Below, in pieces: positions 9,001 through 17,300 of a stretch of 64,000 bases of DNA (position 1 is its first letter; each line of letters opens with the position of its first letter). The notes beneath the pieces were generated by a model, which was not told the DNA's origin, did no database searches, and saw nothing but the letters and a program-made list of their open reading frames with translations. Origin of the DNA: Sphingomonas sp. BAUL-RG-20F-R05-02. Lineage in GTDB: Bacteria; Pseudomonadota; Alphaproteobacteria; Sphingomonadales; Sphingomonadaceae. Both the position numbers and the translations under genes were made by a program. Location: contig NZ_JAKNQH010000011.1 in NCBI RefSeq assembly GCF_022662305.1, positions 22,396-86,395 of the forward strand, written 5' to 3'.

Positions 9001-10571
9001 CGACTCCGGGCGTGACGCTGATCTCGCCGCCGCCGCACCACGACATCTATTCGATCGAGGATCTCGCGCAGCTCATCTACGATCTGAAGCAGATCAATCC
9101 GCGCGCGCGGGTGTGCGTGAAGCTCGTCTCTTCGGCCGGGATCGGCACGGTTGCGGCGGGCGTGGCCAAGGCGCATGCCGACGTCATCCTCGTCTCCGGC
9201 CATGTCGGCGGCACCGGCGCGTCGCCGCAAACCAGCATCAAATATGCCGGCACGCCGTGGGAGATGGGCCTCTCGGAGGTCAATCAGACGCTCACCCTCA
9301 ACGGTCTGCGCGGGCGGATCAAGCTGCGCGCGGACGGTGGCCTCAAGACCGGGCGCGACATCGTCATCGCCGCGATCCTCGGCGCGGAGGAGTTCGGCAT
9401 CGGCACGCTATCGCTGGTGGCGATGGGCTGCATCATGGTGCGCCAGTGCCATTCGAACACCTGCCCGGTCGGCGTGTGCGTGCAGGACGAGCGCCTGCGC
9501 GCGAAGTTCACCGGCACGCCCGAAAAGGTCATCAACCTGATGACCTTCATCGCCGAGGAAGTCCGCGACATTCTCGCGCGGCTGGGCGTGAAGAGCCTCG
9601 ACGAGGTGATCGGCCGCACCGAACTGCTCCGTCAGGTCAGCCGTGGCGCGGAACATCTCGACGATCTCGACCTCAACCCGATTCTCGCCAAGGTCGATGC
9701 GGACGATTTCGAACGGCGCTTCAGCCTGTCGACGTTCCGCAACGACGTGCCGGACAGCCTCGATGCGCAGATCATCAAGGATGCCGCCGCCGTGTTCTCG
9801 CGCCGCGAGAAGATGCAGCTCACCTATTCGGTGCGCAATACGCACCGTGCGGTCGGCACCCGCCTGTCCAGCGAGATCACCCGCACCTACGGCATGGATG
9901 CGCTGGCCGACGGGCATGTCCATATCCGCCTTCGCGGCTCGGCGGGGCAGAGCCTCGGCGCGTTCCTGTGCAAGGGCATCACGCTCGAAGTGTTCGGCGA
10001 TGCCAACGATTATGTCGGCAAGGGGCTGTCGGGCGGCATCATCGCGCTGCGCCCGGTGGTGTCCTCCCCGCTCAAATCGAACGAGAACACCATCATCGGC
10101 AACACCGTGCTGTACGGCGCGACCTCGGGCAAACTGTACGCGGCAGGCCAGGCGGGCGAGCGCTTCGCAGTGCGCAATTCCGGTGCGATCGTGGTGGTGG
10201 AAGGCTGCGGCGCCAATGGCTGCGAGTATATGACCGGCGGCATGGCGGTGGTACTCGGCGCGGTCGGCACCAACTTCGGTGCTGGCATGACCGGCGGCAT
10301 GGCGTTCGTCTACGATCCCGACGGCAGCTTCGAACGCCGCGCCAACCCGGAGAACATCACCTGGAACCGGCTGGCCTCGTCGCATTGGGAATCGGTGCTG
10401 CTCGGCCATGTCCGCGCGCACCATGCCGCCACCGATAGCAAATGGTCGGGCGCGCTGCTCGACGATTGGGGCCGCGTACTTGAGCATTTCTGGCAGGTCG
10501 TACCCAAGGAAATGCTGACGCGCCTCGCCCAACCGCTCGACGATCGCGAGAGCCTTGAGGCGGCGGAGTAG
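6060..10571 (+). CDS. gltB: Glutamate synthase (NADPH) large subunit
   Basis: GltB hydrolyses glutamine and channels the ammonia to an FMN site, where 2-oxoglutarate becomes glutamate. The 1503-residue protein has the expected order. A class II amidotransferase domain carries the nucleophile Cys23 in GDACGVG, after a short propeptide that is normally removed. A central domain follows. The FMN/3Fe-4S synthase domain carries GEGGEDKLRYTPYANGD, GAKPGEGGQLPG and the cluster motif CIMVRQCHSNTCPVGVC. The protein ends in a C-terminal GXGXG beta-helix domain. Length is normal for bacterial GltB. It is coupled to the DUF2059 gene by an ATGA overlap. A PII-modifying enzyme (glnD) lies 27 kb away in the same window. 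Confidence 0.97.
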   Translation: MTDQRAYLAEHGMYRPEFEGDACGVGLVAATDGKPSRRVVQSAIDALKAVWHRGAVDADGKTGDGAGLHVDLPIKFFDDAVTASGHRMMPNRLAVGMIFLPRTDLGAQEACRTIVESAIIEQGYTIYGWRQVPVDVSVIGQKAQATRPEIEQIMIAGPMPDEQSAAEFEKDLYLVRRRIEKRVIAAQISGFYVCSLSCRSIIYKGLFLAESLSVFYPDLTDQRFESRVAIFHQRYSTNTFPQWWLAQPFRCLAHNGEINTIRGNKNWMISHEIKMAANAFGEHSEDIKPVIPAGASDTAALDATFEAIVRSGRDAPTAKLMLVPEAWGPKGEMPKSHLDMYKYFASVMEPWDGPAALAMTDGRWAVAGVDRNALRPLRYTRTSDGLLIVGSESGMVVVPESTVVEKGRMGPGQMIAVDLDEGRVFNDLAIKDQIASEADYAAMIGNFIAVGDLPPAPADATMRFDRADRTRRQVAAGQTLEDMELILAPMVEGGKEAIGSMGDDTPLAVISDKPRLISQFFRQNFSQVTNPPIDPLRERHVMSLKTRFGNLANILDTEGRRDGVLVLESPVLTGVDWSRLKAHFGRQAAEIDCTFATDGGPETLRAAIARIRTEAEQAVREGKSELFLTDINVGEDRIAIAGVLAAAAVHTHLVRRGLRSYASVNIQTSECLDTHYYAVLIGVGATTVHAYLAEAAIVDRHARGLFEGLSLEECLANHRHAIDEGLLKIMSKMGIAVISSYRGGYNFEAVGLSRSLVNDFFPGMPAKISGEGYASLHLNAKLRHDAAFDSAVVTLPIGGFYRQRHTGETHAYSAQLMHLLQSAVATDSYSTYLQFSRGVEGLPPVYLRDLLQFNYPDEGVAVDQVEAITEIRKRFVTPGMSLGALSPEAHETLAIAMNRIGAKAVSGEGGEDKLRYTPYANGDNANSGVKQIASGRFGVTAEYLNACDEIEIKVAQGAKPGEGGQLPGFKVTEFIAKLRHATPGVTLISPPPHHDIYSIEDLAQLIYDLKQINPRARVCVKLVSSAGIGTVAAGVAKAHADVILVSGHVGGTGASPQTSIKYAGTPWEMGLSEVNQTLTLNGLRGRIKLRADGGLKTGRDIVIAAILGAEEFGIGTLSLVAMGCIMVRQCHSNTCPVGVCVQDERLRAKFTGTPEKVINLMTFIAEEVRDILARLGVKSLDEVIGRTELLRQVSRGAEHLDDLDLNPILAKVDADDFERRFSLSTFRNDVPDSLDAQIIKDAAAVFSRREKMQLTYSVRNTHRAVGTRLSSEITRTYGMDALADGHVHIRLRGSAGQSLGAFLCKGITLEVFGDANDYVGKGLSGGIIALRPVVSSPLKSNENTIIGNTVLYGATSGKLYAAGQAGERFAVRNSGAIVVVEGCGANGCEYMTGGMAVVLGAVGTNFGAGMTGGMAFVYDPDGSFERRANPENITWNRLASSHWESVLLGHVRAHHAATDSKWSGALLDDWGRVLEHFWQVVPKEMLTRLAQPLDDRESLEAAE

Positions 10572-10615
10572 TTTAGAGCCTTCCGGTCCACATCCCGCCC
10601 CGCTACACGGGCGGC

Positions 10616-11287
10616 ATGTGGCAACTCTATCAATTCCCGCTCTGCCCGTTTTCCCGGAAAATCCGCCTGCTGCTCGGCGAGAAGGGCATCGGCTATGAGC
10701 TGGTGCGCGAATCGCCGTGGCAGCGGCGTGACGAGTTCATCGACATGAACCCGGCCGGCCAGGTGCCGGTGATGACCGATGCGACCCGCAGCATCCTGTT
10801 GATCGATTCTATGGCGATCTGCGAATATTTCGAGGAGACGATCGAGAAGTCCGCGATGATCTCCGGTCCCGCCACATACCGCGCCGAGATCCGCCGGCAG
10901 GTCGCGTGGTTCGATTCGCAGTTCTTCGCCGACATCACCGCGCCTCTGCTTCACGAACGCATGGAGAAGCGGCTCGTCACGCGCCAGTCGCCCGATTCGA
11001 AGGTACTTCGCGAGGCGATGCGTGCGGCGGTGCGGCACCTCGATTATACCGATTACCTGCTCGACCATAACAACTGGATGGCGGGATCGACCATGACGCT
11101 CGCCGATCTGGCGGCGGCGGCGCAGATCTCGGTGGTCGATTATCTCGGCGGGATCGACTGGAAGAACCACGAACAGACCGCACGCTGGTATCGCGGCCTG
11201 AAAAGCCGGCCGAGCTTCCGCCCGCTACTGTCGGAACGGATGGACGGCATCCAGCCGACCCCACATTACGACGATCCCGATTTCTGA
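10616..11287 (+). CDS. Glutathione S-transferase-fold protein
   Basis: This is a 223-residue protein of the glutathione S-transferase superfamily. The N-terminal thioredoxin-like domain starts with LYQFPLCPFSRKIRLLL, where the CPFS motif stands at the position of the active-site Ser/Cys, and has the cis-Pro segment GQVPVM near residue 60. An all-helical domain follows. Its stop overlaps the csaA start (TGATG at 11285-11289), so the two are co-translated. GST-fold proteins with this N-terminus in alphaproteobacteria include the FtsZ-binding factor FzlA, which is possible but not shown here. A detoxifying transferase is the plain alternative. Confidence 0.75.
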   Translation: MWQLYQFPLCPFSRKIRLLLGEKGIGYELVRESPWQRRDEFIDMNPAGQVPVMTDATRSILLIDSMAICEYFEETIEKSAMISGPATYRAEIRRQVAWFDSQFFADITAPLLHERMEKRLVTRQSPDSKVLREAMRAAVRHLDYTDYLLDHNNWMAGSTMTLADLAAAAQISVVDYLGGIDWKNHEQTARWYRGLKSRPSFRPLLSERMDGIQPTPHYDDPDF

Positions 11288-11658
11288 TGCACGTCACGCA
11301 CGATCCCGCCGCCTTGCCCGCGCCGACGATCGGCTTCGATGACTTCCTCGCCGTCGATATCCGTGTCGGCACGATCGTCGAGGCGCTGCCCTTCCCGGAG
11401 GCGCGCAAGCCCGCGTTCAAGCTGGTGATCGATTTCGGCCCGGTGATCGGCCTGCGCAAATCCTCCGCGCAGATCACCGAACATTACACGCTCGCCGATC
11501 TGCCCGGCCGGCAGGTCGCCGCGGTGGTCAATTTCCCGCCGCGCCAGATCGGCAAGTTTTTGTCCGAGGTGCTGACGCTCGGCTTCCCGGATGCGGACGG
11601 CAAGGTCGTGCTGGTGACGCCCACCGCAGGCGTCCCCAACGGCGGCCGGCTGTTCTAG
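11287..11658 (+). CDS. csaA: tRNA-binding domain protein CsaA
   Basis: This is a 123-residue single-domain protein with the EMAPII/Trbp111-type OB fold that binds tRNA; CsaA is also described as an export-related chaperone. Diagnostic segments are the start of the fold DIRVGTIVEALPFPEARKPA, the GLRKSSAQIT stretch and the C-terminal LVTPTAGVPNGGRLF. Length matches the family (about 110-125 residues). It begins within the stop codon of the GST-like gene. Its TAG (11656-11658) overlaps tail-to-tail with the stop of the TonB receptor on the other strand, so no terminator separates the two convergent genes. Confidence 0.92.
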   Translation: MHVTHDPAALPAPTIGFDDFLAVDIRVGTIVEALPFPEARKPAFKLVIDFGPVIGLRKSSAQITEHYTLADLPGRQVAAVVNFPPRQIGKFLSEVLTLGFPDADGKVVLVTPTAGVPNGGRLF

Positions 11659-13784
11659 ATGCTCTTGCTGATCCCGAAGAAGAATCCGCGCCGCTGACCA
11701 TATTGCGGCGCGCCCACGCCGACGCCCGACCCATCGCGGATTTCGTAGACATGGTCGAACAGGTTGAACACGTCTGCGCGCACTTCGATGCCGGGTCCGG
11801 TGAACTTGTGGCTCGCGCTGATGTTGAACACCGCATAGCCGGGCAGCTTACCGCCGTTCGGCACTGCGCCGTCGCGGCGCAGGCCCGAGCCGTAGATCAT
11901 GCTCGCCGCCAGTTTGCTGTCCTGTAGAAACCCGCGATCGAACCGGTAGGACGCGCCGCCAGAGCCGGTCCAGGTCTGGTCGTGATCGAGATAGATGTAC
12001 TGCCGGCTGATCGTGGCGAGATCGGCTGGGTCGAAGTTGAACTGCCCCGAGCTGATGTCGGTGCCCTTCGCCTCGGCATGCGCGATGTTGCCGTACACCA
12101 GCCAGCCGTGGTGGGTGTAGCTGACGTTGCCCTCGATCCCGTCGATCCGCCCGCGCCGGTAGTTGAACGGCGTCAGGATAATCGGCGCGCCGAACTGCCC
12201 CTCGTCAAGCAAATTGCGCGAGCGGCGGTGATAGCCATCGACACCAATCGTTACAGGTCCGATCTTCTGCTCGGCGCCGATGTCGAAATAATCCTGCCGC
12301 TCGGCGAACGGTACGTCGCCGAAGCTGCCCGGCGCCTCGGCGCTGGTACCAACGAACTTGGCGATGGTGGTGGTGGCGACATTGGCGAACGGCGCGGGCG
12401 AGAAGTAGCGCGCATAGCCGCCGTGGAGGGTGAAGCCGCCGCCCAGCGCCCACACCGCGTTGACGCGCGGGGAAAACTGCTGCTCGCTGCGATAGCCGTC
12501 GTAATGGTCGAAGCGGCCGCCGAAGTTGATCGTGATATGGTCGATCGGCTGCCATTCGTCCTGGAGGTAGACGCTGTACGTCATCTCGGTGGCCGAGCCA
12601 TTATCGGCGATCGCGATCGGCTGGCCGGTCTGCGCGCCTTGCGCATCGACCGGGAACACCTGTGTGGTGGTGCGGCTGGTACCGTGGTCGCGGGTGATGA
12701 CGAAGCCGCCGCGCAGCGTGTGCGCGCCGCTCAGCCGGTACACACCCTCCATCTGAATGCCGGTGGTGAAATCCTGCTTCTTGGCCGCCTGGGCGATGCC
12801 GTTGAACAACAGCTCGCCGAGCACGTCGGGGGTATATTGCAGCGACGAATAGCGCGCGAACAGCGAGCCCTGCAGCGTTACCGGCCCGGCATCGTGCAAC
12901 AGGCTGAGGATGCCGAACGCGGTGCGTTCATGCTGGCGTTCGTCGAGATCGTCGCTCAGGAAATCGCTGACGCCGCCGACATTATACCCGCTGTCCGGAT
13001 GCAGCCCGCGCGGGTTGGGAATCTGGAATCGCTGGTCCGAATAGCCGCCGATCAGCGAGACGCGGTTGCCGTCGTCGATCGTGTGATCGAGGTAGACGAA
13101 GCCCTGATACTGATTGGTCTGGTCGTGCAGGGCGTCGGTGCTGCCATCAACCGATTCGATGCCGAGGTCGTTGTGGCGGTAGCTGGCGGTCACGAAGTAA
13201 TTGGTGCTGCCGGTCTTGCCGCCATATTCCACACTCGGCTCTATCGTGCCGCGACTGCCGCCGTACAACGACAGCTCGCCGCCATTCTCGAACCCGCTCT
13301 TGGTGGTGATGTCGATGATGCCGGCGGTGCGCAGCCCATATTGCGCGGGCAGTGCGCCGGTGCGCAGATCGAATCGATCTACCAACCGTGGCGACAGCGT
13401 CTGGCCGAATACGGCGATGCCCTCTGGCAGGATCGTGCCGTTGATGCGATATTGCAGGTTGGCATGATCGTCACGAACGTGAAGCTGCCCCGCCCCGTCC
13501 TGCGAGACGCCGGGCAGTTGCAGCAGGATCTGGTTCAACTGCTGGTTGTCGCCGCCGGGCAGCGCCTGGATCGTCGCGTTGGAGATCGAATAGGTCGTCG
13601 CACCCAGGCTCGGCTGGATCGAGGCGCGCGCCGCGTCGAGCCGGCCGGTGACGACGATGTCCTTCGGCACCGCCGGCGCAGGCGTGGCCGCAGGCGCGGG
13701 TTGCTGCGGGGCGGGTGCATCCTCGGCGAAGGCAGGGGTGGACAGCAGCGTCGCGCCGCTCAGCAGCAGGGTGCGAAAGAGCAT
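11655..13784 (-). CDS. TonB-dependent outer membrane receptor
   Basis: This 709-residue receptor imports a substrate across the outer membrane using TonB energy. It has a signal peptide (MLFRTLLLSGATLLSTPAFA), a Pro/Ala-rich linker, a TonB-box-like segment DIVVTGRL and a plug domain with LNQILLQLPGV and the RIDGT-like YRINGTILPEG. A long beta-barrel follows, ending in FFFGISKSI. The barrel is on the short side for a siderophore receptor. No uptake or regulatory partner is adjacent (csaA on one side, tRNA-Lys on the other), so the ligand cannot be inferred. Confidence 0.88.
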   Translation of the reverse strand: MLFRTLLLSGATLLSTPAFAEDAPAPQQPAPAATPAPAVPKDIVVTGRLDAARASIQPSLGATTYSISNATIQALPGGDNQQLNQILLQLPGVSQDGAGQLHVRDDHANLQYRINGTILPEGIAVFGQTLSPRLVDRFDLRTGALPAQYGLRTAGIIDITTKSGFENGGELSLYGGSRGTIEPSVEYGGKTGSTNYFVTASYRHNDLGIESVDGSTDALHDQTNQYQGFVYLDHTIDDGNRVSLIGGYSDQRFQIPNPRGLHPDSGYNVGGVSDFLSDDLDERQHERTAFGILSLLHDAGPVTLQGSLFARYSSLQYTPDVLGELLFNGIAQAAKKQDFTTGIQMEGVYRLSGAHTLRGGFVITRDHGTSRTTTQVFPVDAQGAQTGQPIAIADNGSATEMTYSVYLQDEWQPIDHITINFGGRFDHYDGYRSEQQFSPRVNAVWALGGGFTLHGGYARYFSPAPFANVATTTIAKFVGTSAEAPGSFGDVPFAERQDYFDIGAEQKIGPVTIGVDGYHRRSRNLLDEGQFGAPIILTPFNYRRGRIDGIEGNVSYTHHGWLVYGNIAHAEAKGTDISSGQFNFDPADLATISRQYIYLDHDQTWTGSGGASYRFDRGFLQDSKLAASMIYGSGLRRDGAVPNGGKLPGYAVFNISASHKFTGPGIEVRADVFNLFDHVYEIRDGSGVGVGAPQYGQRRGFFFGISKSI

Positions 13785-13927
13785 GGACAGGGAGGCTCCG
13801 GTTAGCGCGCTCGCGCCAGGACGATACGATGTAAAGTCTCCGGATCGTCAAGCCTCCCGGGCACGATCCACAGACGTCTCCCGTTGCCGGTTCGATGCTT
13901 GCGGGAAGCTGAACCGGCTATTGTCGG

Positions 13928-14003
13928 TGGTGGGCTCGCCGGGATTCGAACCCGGGACCTACAGATTAAAAGTCCGTTGCTCTACCGACTGAGCTACGAG
14001 CCC
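13928..14003 (-). tRNA. tRNA-Lys (TTT)
   Basis: On the minus strand a 76-nt cloverleaf with encoded CCA can be folded. It has acceptor GGGCTCG/CGAGCCC, D arm GCTC...GAGC, anticodon stem ACGGA/TCTGT around CTTTTAA (anticodon TTT), and T arm CCGGGTTCGAATCCCGG. It lies between the TonB receptor and folK. Confidence 0.96.
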
Positions 14004-14019
14004 GACCGAAGGACGCGCG

Positions 14020-14511
14020 TTAGGGGTGCGCGGGCCTGCGGTCAACCTTGTGCGCGCGGACGGCGAGTTGGCGGGTGCTATGGCCGGTGCGCGGGTCACG
14101 CCATGAGGGCGCGATGGCGACCAGCGGATCGAGCACGAAGCGGCGGATGCGGAAGGCCGGATGCGGGATGACGAGGTCACGCTGCGTCCACGCGCCACCG
14201 CTCCACAGCACGATATCCAGGTCGATCACCCGCGCCCCCCACCGTCGGCCCCGCCGACGCCCGAACGCGCGCTCGATCTGTTTCAGCGCGGCGAGCAGCG
14301 CCAGCGGATCGAGCGACGTTTCGAGCAGCGCCGCACTGTTGGCGAATCGCCGCGACGATGGCCCGAGCGGCGCGGTGTCGAAGATCGGCGCGGTCGCGGT
14401 CACCTGCCCCAGCGCGCCAAGCGCGGCCATAGCGGCGCGCACCTCCGCCTCCGGCCGGCCGTGGCGGCCGCTGCGGTTCGACCCGATGGCGATGGCGTAG
14501 CTTGTCGGCAT
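14020..14511 (-). CDS. folK: 2-amino-4-hydroxy-6-hydroxymethyldihydropteridine pyrophosphokinase
   Basis: FolK transfers pyrophosphate from ATP to 6-hydroxymethyl-7,8-dihydropterin in folate synthesis. The 163-residue product has the start YAIAIGSNRSGR, the central FDTAPLG and FANSAALLET segments, and the signature RWGARVIDLDIVLW followed by LVIPHPAFRIRRFVLDPL. The Mg-binding DxD is inside that signature. Length is normal. Its ATG lies in the CATG at 14509-14512, where the opposite-strand glycosylase gene may also start, so both genes are fired from one very short divergent region. Confidence 0.94.
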   Translation of the reverse strand: MPTSYAIAIGSNRSGRHGRPEAEVRAAMAALGALGQVTATAPIFDTAPLGPSSRRFANSAALLETSLDPLALLAALKQIERAFGRRRGRRWGARVIDLDIVLWSGGAWTQRDLVIPHPAFRIRRFVLDPLVAIAPSWRDPRTGHSTRQLAVRAHKVDRRPAHP

Positions 14512-15235
14512 GGCGACACCCGCCTACGCCAGCCGCATGTTGCCCCCAAGCCCCCCGCTTCCGAATCCAGAGCCTATCGCTCCGCCCAGCCCGCTGGCCG
14601 CGACCGAACCGCCGCACGATTGCCCGCGCTGCCCGCGTCTCGTCGCCGTGCGCGATGCGCTTCGCGCGGAATATCCGACATGGTGGAACGCGCCCGTTCC
14701 GGCATTCGGCGATGCGGCGGCATGGCTAGGGATCATCGGCCTCGCCCCTGGCAAGCACGGCGCGAATCGTACCGGCCGCGCCTTTACCGGCGATTCGGCG
14801 GGTGCGCTGTTGTACGACACTCTCACCAAGTTCGGCCTCGCCAGCGGCACCTATGAAGGCAAGCCGGGCGATACGCTCGCGCTGGACGGGGCGATGATCC
14901 TCAATGCGGTCAAATGCCTGCCACCGGAGAACAAGCCGACCCCGGAGGAAATCCGCACCTGCCGCGCCTTCCTCGACGATCAGGTCGCCGCACTGCCGAA
15001 CGCACGCGTGTTCGTCGCACTTGGACAGATCGCGCACCAGTCGGCGGTAAAGGTACTGGGCGGACGCTTGCCCAAGGCGCCCTTCGCCCACGGCGCCGAA
15101 CACCGCATGCCGGACGGGCGCGTACTGATCGATAGCTATCACTGTTCGCGCTATAATCAGAACACCGGCAAACTGACGTCGGAGATGTTCGAGGCGGTGT
15201 TCGCGCGGGCCATTGTCCTTCGCGACATGGGCTGA
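14510..15235 (+). CDS. Family 5 (UDGb-type) uracil-DNA glycosylase
   Basis: This enzyme removes uracil and other deaminated bases from DNA. The 241-residue product has the catalytic-motif segment GLAPGKHGANRTGRAFTGD near residue 76, which is characteristic of family 5 enzymes, and the later HCSRYN motif. Four cysteines (CPRC near residue 38, CLPP and TCRAF near residues 135-155) are placed as expected for the 4Fe-4S cluster of family 4/5 glycosylases. The first 35 residues are Pro-rich and poorly conserved in type, so the real start may be the ATG at 14537 rather than 14510, which shares its CATG with the folK start. Function is well supported; the start is not. Confidence 0.9.
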   Translation: MATPAYASRMLPPSPPLPNPEPIAPPSPLAATEPPHDCPRCPRLVAVRDALRAEYPTWWNAPVPAFGDAAAWLGIIGLAPGKHGANRTGRAFTGDSAGALLYDTLTKFGLASGTYEGKPGDTLALDGAMILNAVKCLPPENKPTPEEIRTCRAFLDDQVAALPNARVFVALGQIAHQSAVKVLGGRLPKAPFAHGAEHRMPDGRVLIDSYHCSRYNQNTGKLTSEMFEAVFARAIVLRDMG

Positions 15236-15255
15236 CCTGCCAGCCCCACCACGAA

Positions 15256-15289
15256 CGCGGAGGAGAGCACCCTCGCTCGATCCTCCGCG
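15256..15289 (+). terminator. GC-rich hairpin after the glycosylase gene
   Basis: CGCGGAGGA (15256-15264) pairs with TCCTCCGCG (15281-15289), with GAGC/GCTC inside the loop. It lies 20 bases beyond the glycosylase stop. There is no T run, so it is either a weak or factor-assisted terminator or an mRNA 3'-end stabiliser. Confidence 0.45.
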
Positions 15290-15388
15290 CTATCGTATCG
15301 CCATGCCGGTTTTACCGGCGGCATCCTCCCCAGGATATTTTGTAGTTGGTTGGCGCTACGACGGGTTTTGCCTAACCGAGTCGAAATT

Positions 15389-15416
15389 AAAAAAAAAGGC
15401 CGGGACAAGCCCGGCC
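15389..15416 (-). terminator. Strong intrinsic terminator, minus strand
   Basis: On the minus strand GGCCGGG and CCCGGCC (15416 down to 15398) form a 7-bp GC stem with the loop CTTGT, directly followed by nine Ts (15397-15389). It would end the predicted small RNA and any transcript coming from the amidase gene. Confidence 0.9.
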
Positions 15417-15485
15417 GTAAAAGTTTTAGGAGAGGATGCCTGAAAGGCACACTCTTTGTGCACCGCAGCACGGCTGCTCGCAAGT
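15389..15485 (-). ncRNA. Predicted small RNA under an FNR/FixK-type box
   Basis: This is a candidate transcript of about 97 nt on the minus strand, between the amidase gene and the glycosylase hairpin. Reading 5' to 3', it has a hairpin with outer GCAC/GTGC and inner GCAGC-CGT-GCTGC, a small hairpin GCC-TTTCA-GGC, and then an unpaired pyrimidine-rich stretch ATCCTCTCCTAAAACTTTT. It ends in the terminator GGCCGGG-CTTGT-CCCGGCC with nine Ts. The CTCTCCT part is complementary to Shine-Dalgarno sequences, as in many regulatory RNAs, and the U tail suits Hfq. The start near 15485 is inferred from the position of the FNR box. A 48-codon reading frame from an ATG at about 15503 crosses the region and runs through the terminator, which argues against it being a gene. 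Confidence 0.5.
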
Positions 15486-15518
15486 GCAAAAAATGCATCC
15501 ATAGTTGCGCAATCGGAA

Positions 15519-15528
15519 TTGATGCAGA

Positions 15529-15532
<4 letters not shown>
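15519..15532 (-). promoter_or_regulatory. Perfect FNR/FixK/Anr-type box
   Basis: TTGAT-N4-ATCAA is an exact match to the FNR-family consensus. It overlaps the stop codon of the amidase gene (15529-15531). Its centre at 15525.5 is about 41 bases upstream of the inferred small RNA start near 15485, the classic class II activator spacing, with a weak -10 (TGCATT, 15497-15492) in between. No protein gene lies downstream in this direction before the terminator, so the small RNA is its natural target. The other direction reads antisense into the amidase gene. Confidence 0.6.
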
Positions 15533-16383
<851 letters not shown>

Positions 16384-16445
16384 CCCTTAGCCGCTCATAG
16401 CCGGCGCGGAAATGGTGTGCGACCGGCGCGATTGTAAGGGAAAGC

Positions 16446-17240
16446 TCAGCCACTGGCGCGCAGGATCCGCTCGAAACAGGCGCGCACCTGCTCAGGATCG
16501 GTATCGCGCTCCAGCCGGCGCAGGCGGAAGTGGACATGCGCCATCGCCTGATAATAGCCGGTGAAGATCGGGTTGATCGCGCCGCCCGCCAACGCGCCGA
16601 ACAGCGGGGTCGCCTGCGCCAACGCCTTTTCCCCCAGCACCACGCCGAAGCGCGGCGCCGCCGCCCGGATGATCTCCGCCAACGTCTTGCCACCAAGCGC
16701 GAGCCGGCTGGCGAACAACCCGGCCTCCGCCGCATCGTCCTCGGGGAGCGGACCGCCGAGCGCAAACACCGCGACGCACTGCGCCTTCACCGCCGGATCG
16801 GTAAGATCCTCGCCGTAATCGCGCGCGATCTGCTGGACCGAGCGCAGGATCAGCGTCGTCGTCACCGGCAGATCGACCAGCGTCGTCGCCATTCCGCCGA
16901 AACCGCCTAGCGCGCCGCTGATCCCGGTCGCGACACGGTGCGCGACCTCGCCCCGCAAGCGCCGCAACGCGCGCGACGGCACCGATCCTTCCGCCGCCCC
17001 TTGCGTCGCGAACGCCACCGCATAACTCTGCCGAAGCGCCAGCGTAGCGGCCTCGCCGATTGCCGTCTGCACCACCGCAGGCAATCGCGCGGTGACACGT
17101 TCGGCGCGCTGCCCGGCCCAACCGGCAAGCCGTATCAACAGCCCGTTCGCGGTCCGGTAGCGATCGGCAATCGCGCGCAGTTCCGCCATCACGTCGGCGT
17201 CCAGCCCTGCGCAGGCGTTACCGAGGTCGCGCTCGTCCAT
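16446..17240 (-). CDS. EcsC-family protein
   Basis: This 264-residue protein resembles the EcsC family, named from Bacillus but of unknown biochemical role. Recognisable parts are an Ala-rich helix around residue 60, GALGGFGGMATTLVDLPVTTTLILRSV (read in two halves GALGGFGGMATTL and VDLPVTTTLILRS) near residues 110-135, and IARDYGEDLTDPAVK. The start is placed at the ATG at 17240 (MDERDLG) because GAGG lies about 9 bases upstream; an in-frame ATG 12 codons earlier is possible. It follows ribA by 60 bases on the same strand and may be the last gene of an xthA-ribA-EcsC transcript. Confidence 0.75.
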   Translation of the reverse strand: MDERDLGNACAGLDADVMAELRAIADRYRTANGLLIRLAGWAGQRAERVTARLPAVVQTAIGEAATLALRQSYAVAFATQGAAEGSVPSRALRRLRGEVAHRVATGISGALGGFGGMATTLVDLPVTTTLILRSVQQIARDYGEDLTDPAVKAQCVAVFALGGPLPEDDAAEAGLFASRLALGGKTLAEIIRAAAPRFGVVLGEKALAQATPLFGALAGGAINPIFTGYYQAMAHVHFRLRRLERDTDPEQVRACFERILRASG

Positions 17241-17300
17241 CGTCACCATCCTCGTTGTCACCGTTACCGCGCGCACAACGCACCGAACCGGCGAAGCGCC

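Noticed and set aside
7188..9230. Minus-strand open frame of 680 codons opposite gltB
   Set aside because: It is a shadow of the intact gltB frame; its composition is dominated by Arg, His and Asp with no recognisable domain.
15385..15510. A 48-codon peptide frame over the predicted small RNA
   Set aside because: It reads through a strong intrinsic terminator and encodes Phe runs from the T tract; it has no ribosome site.
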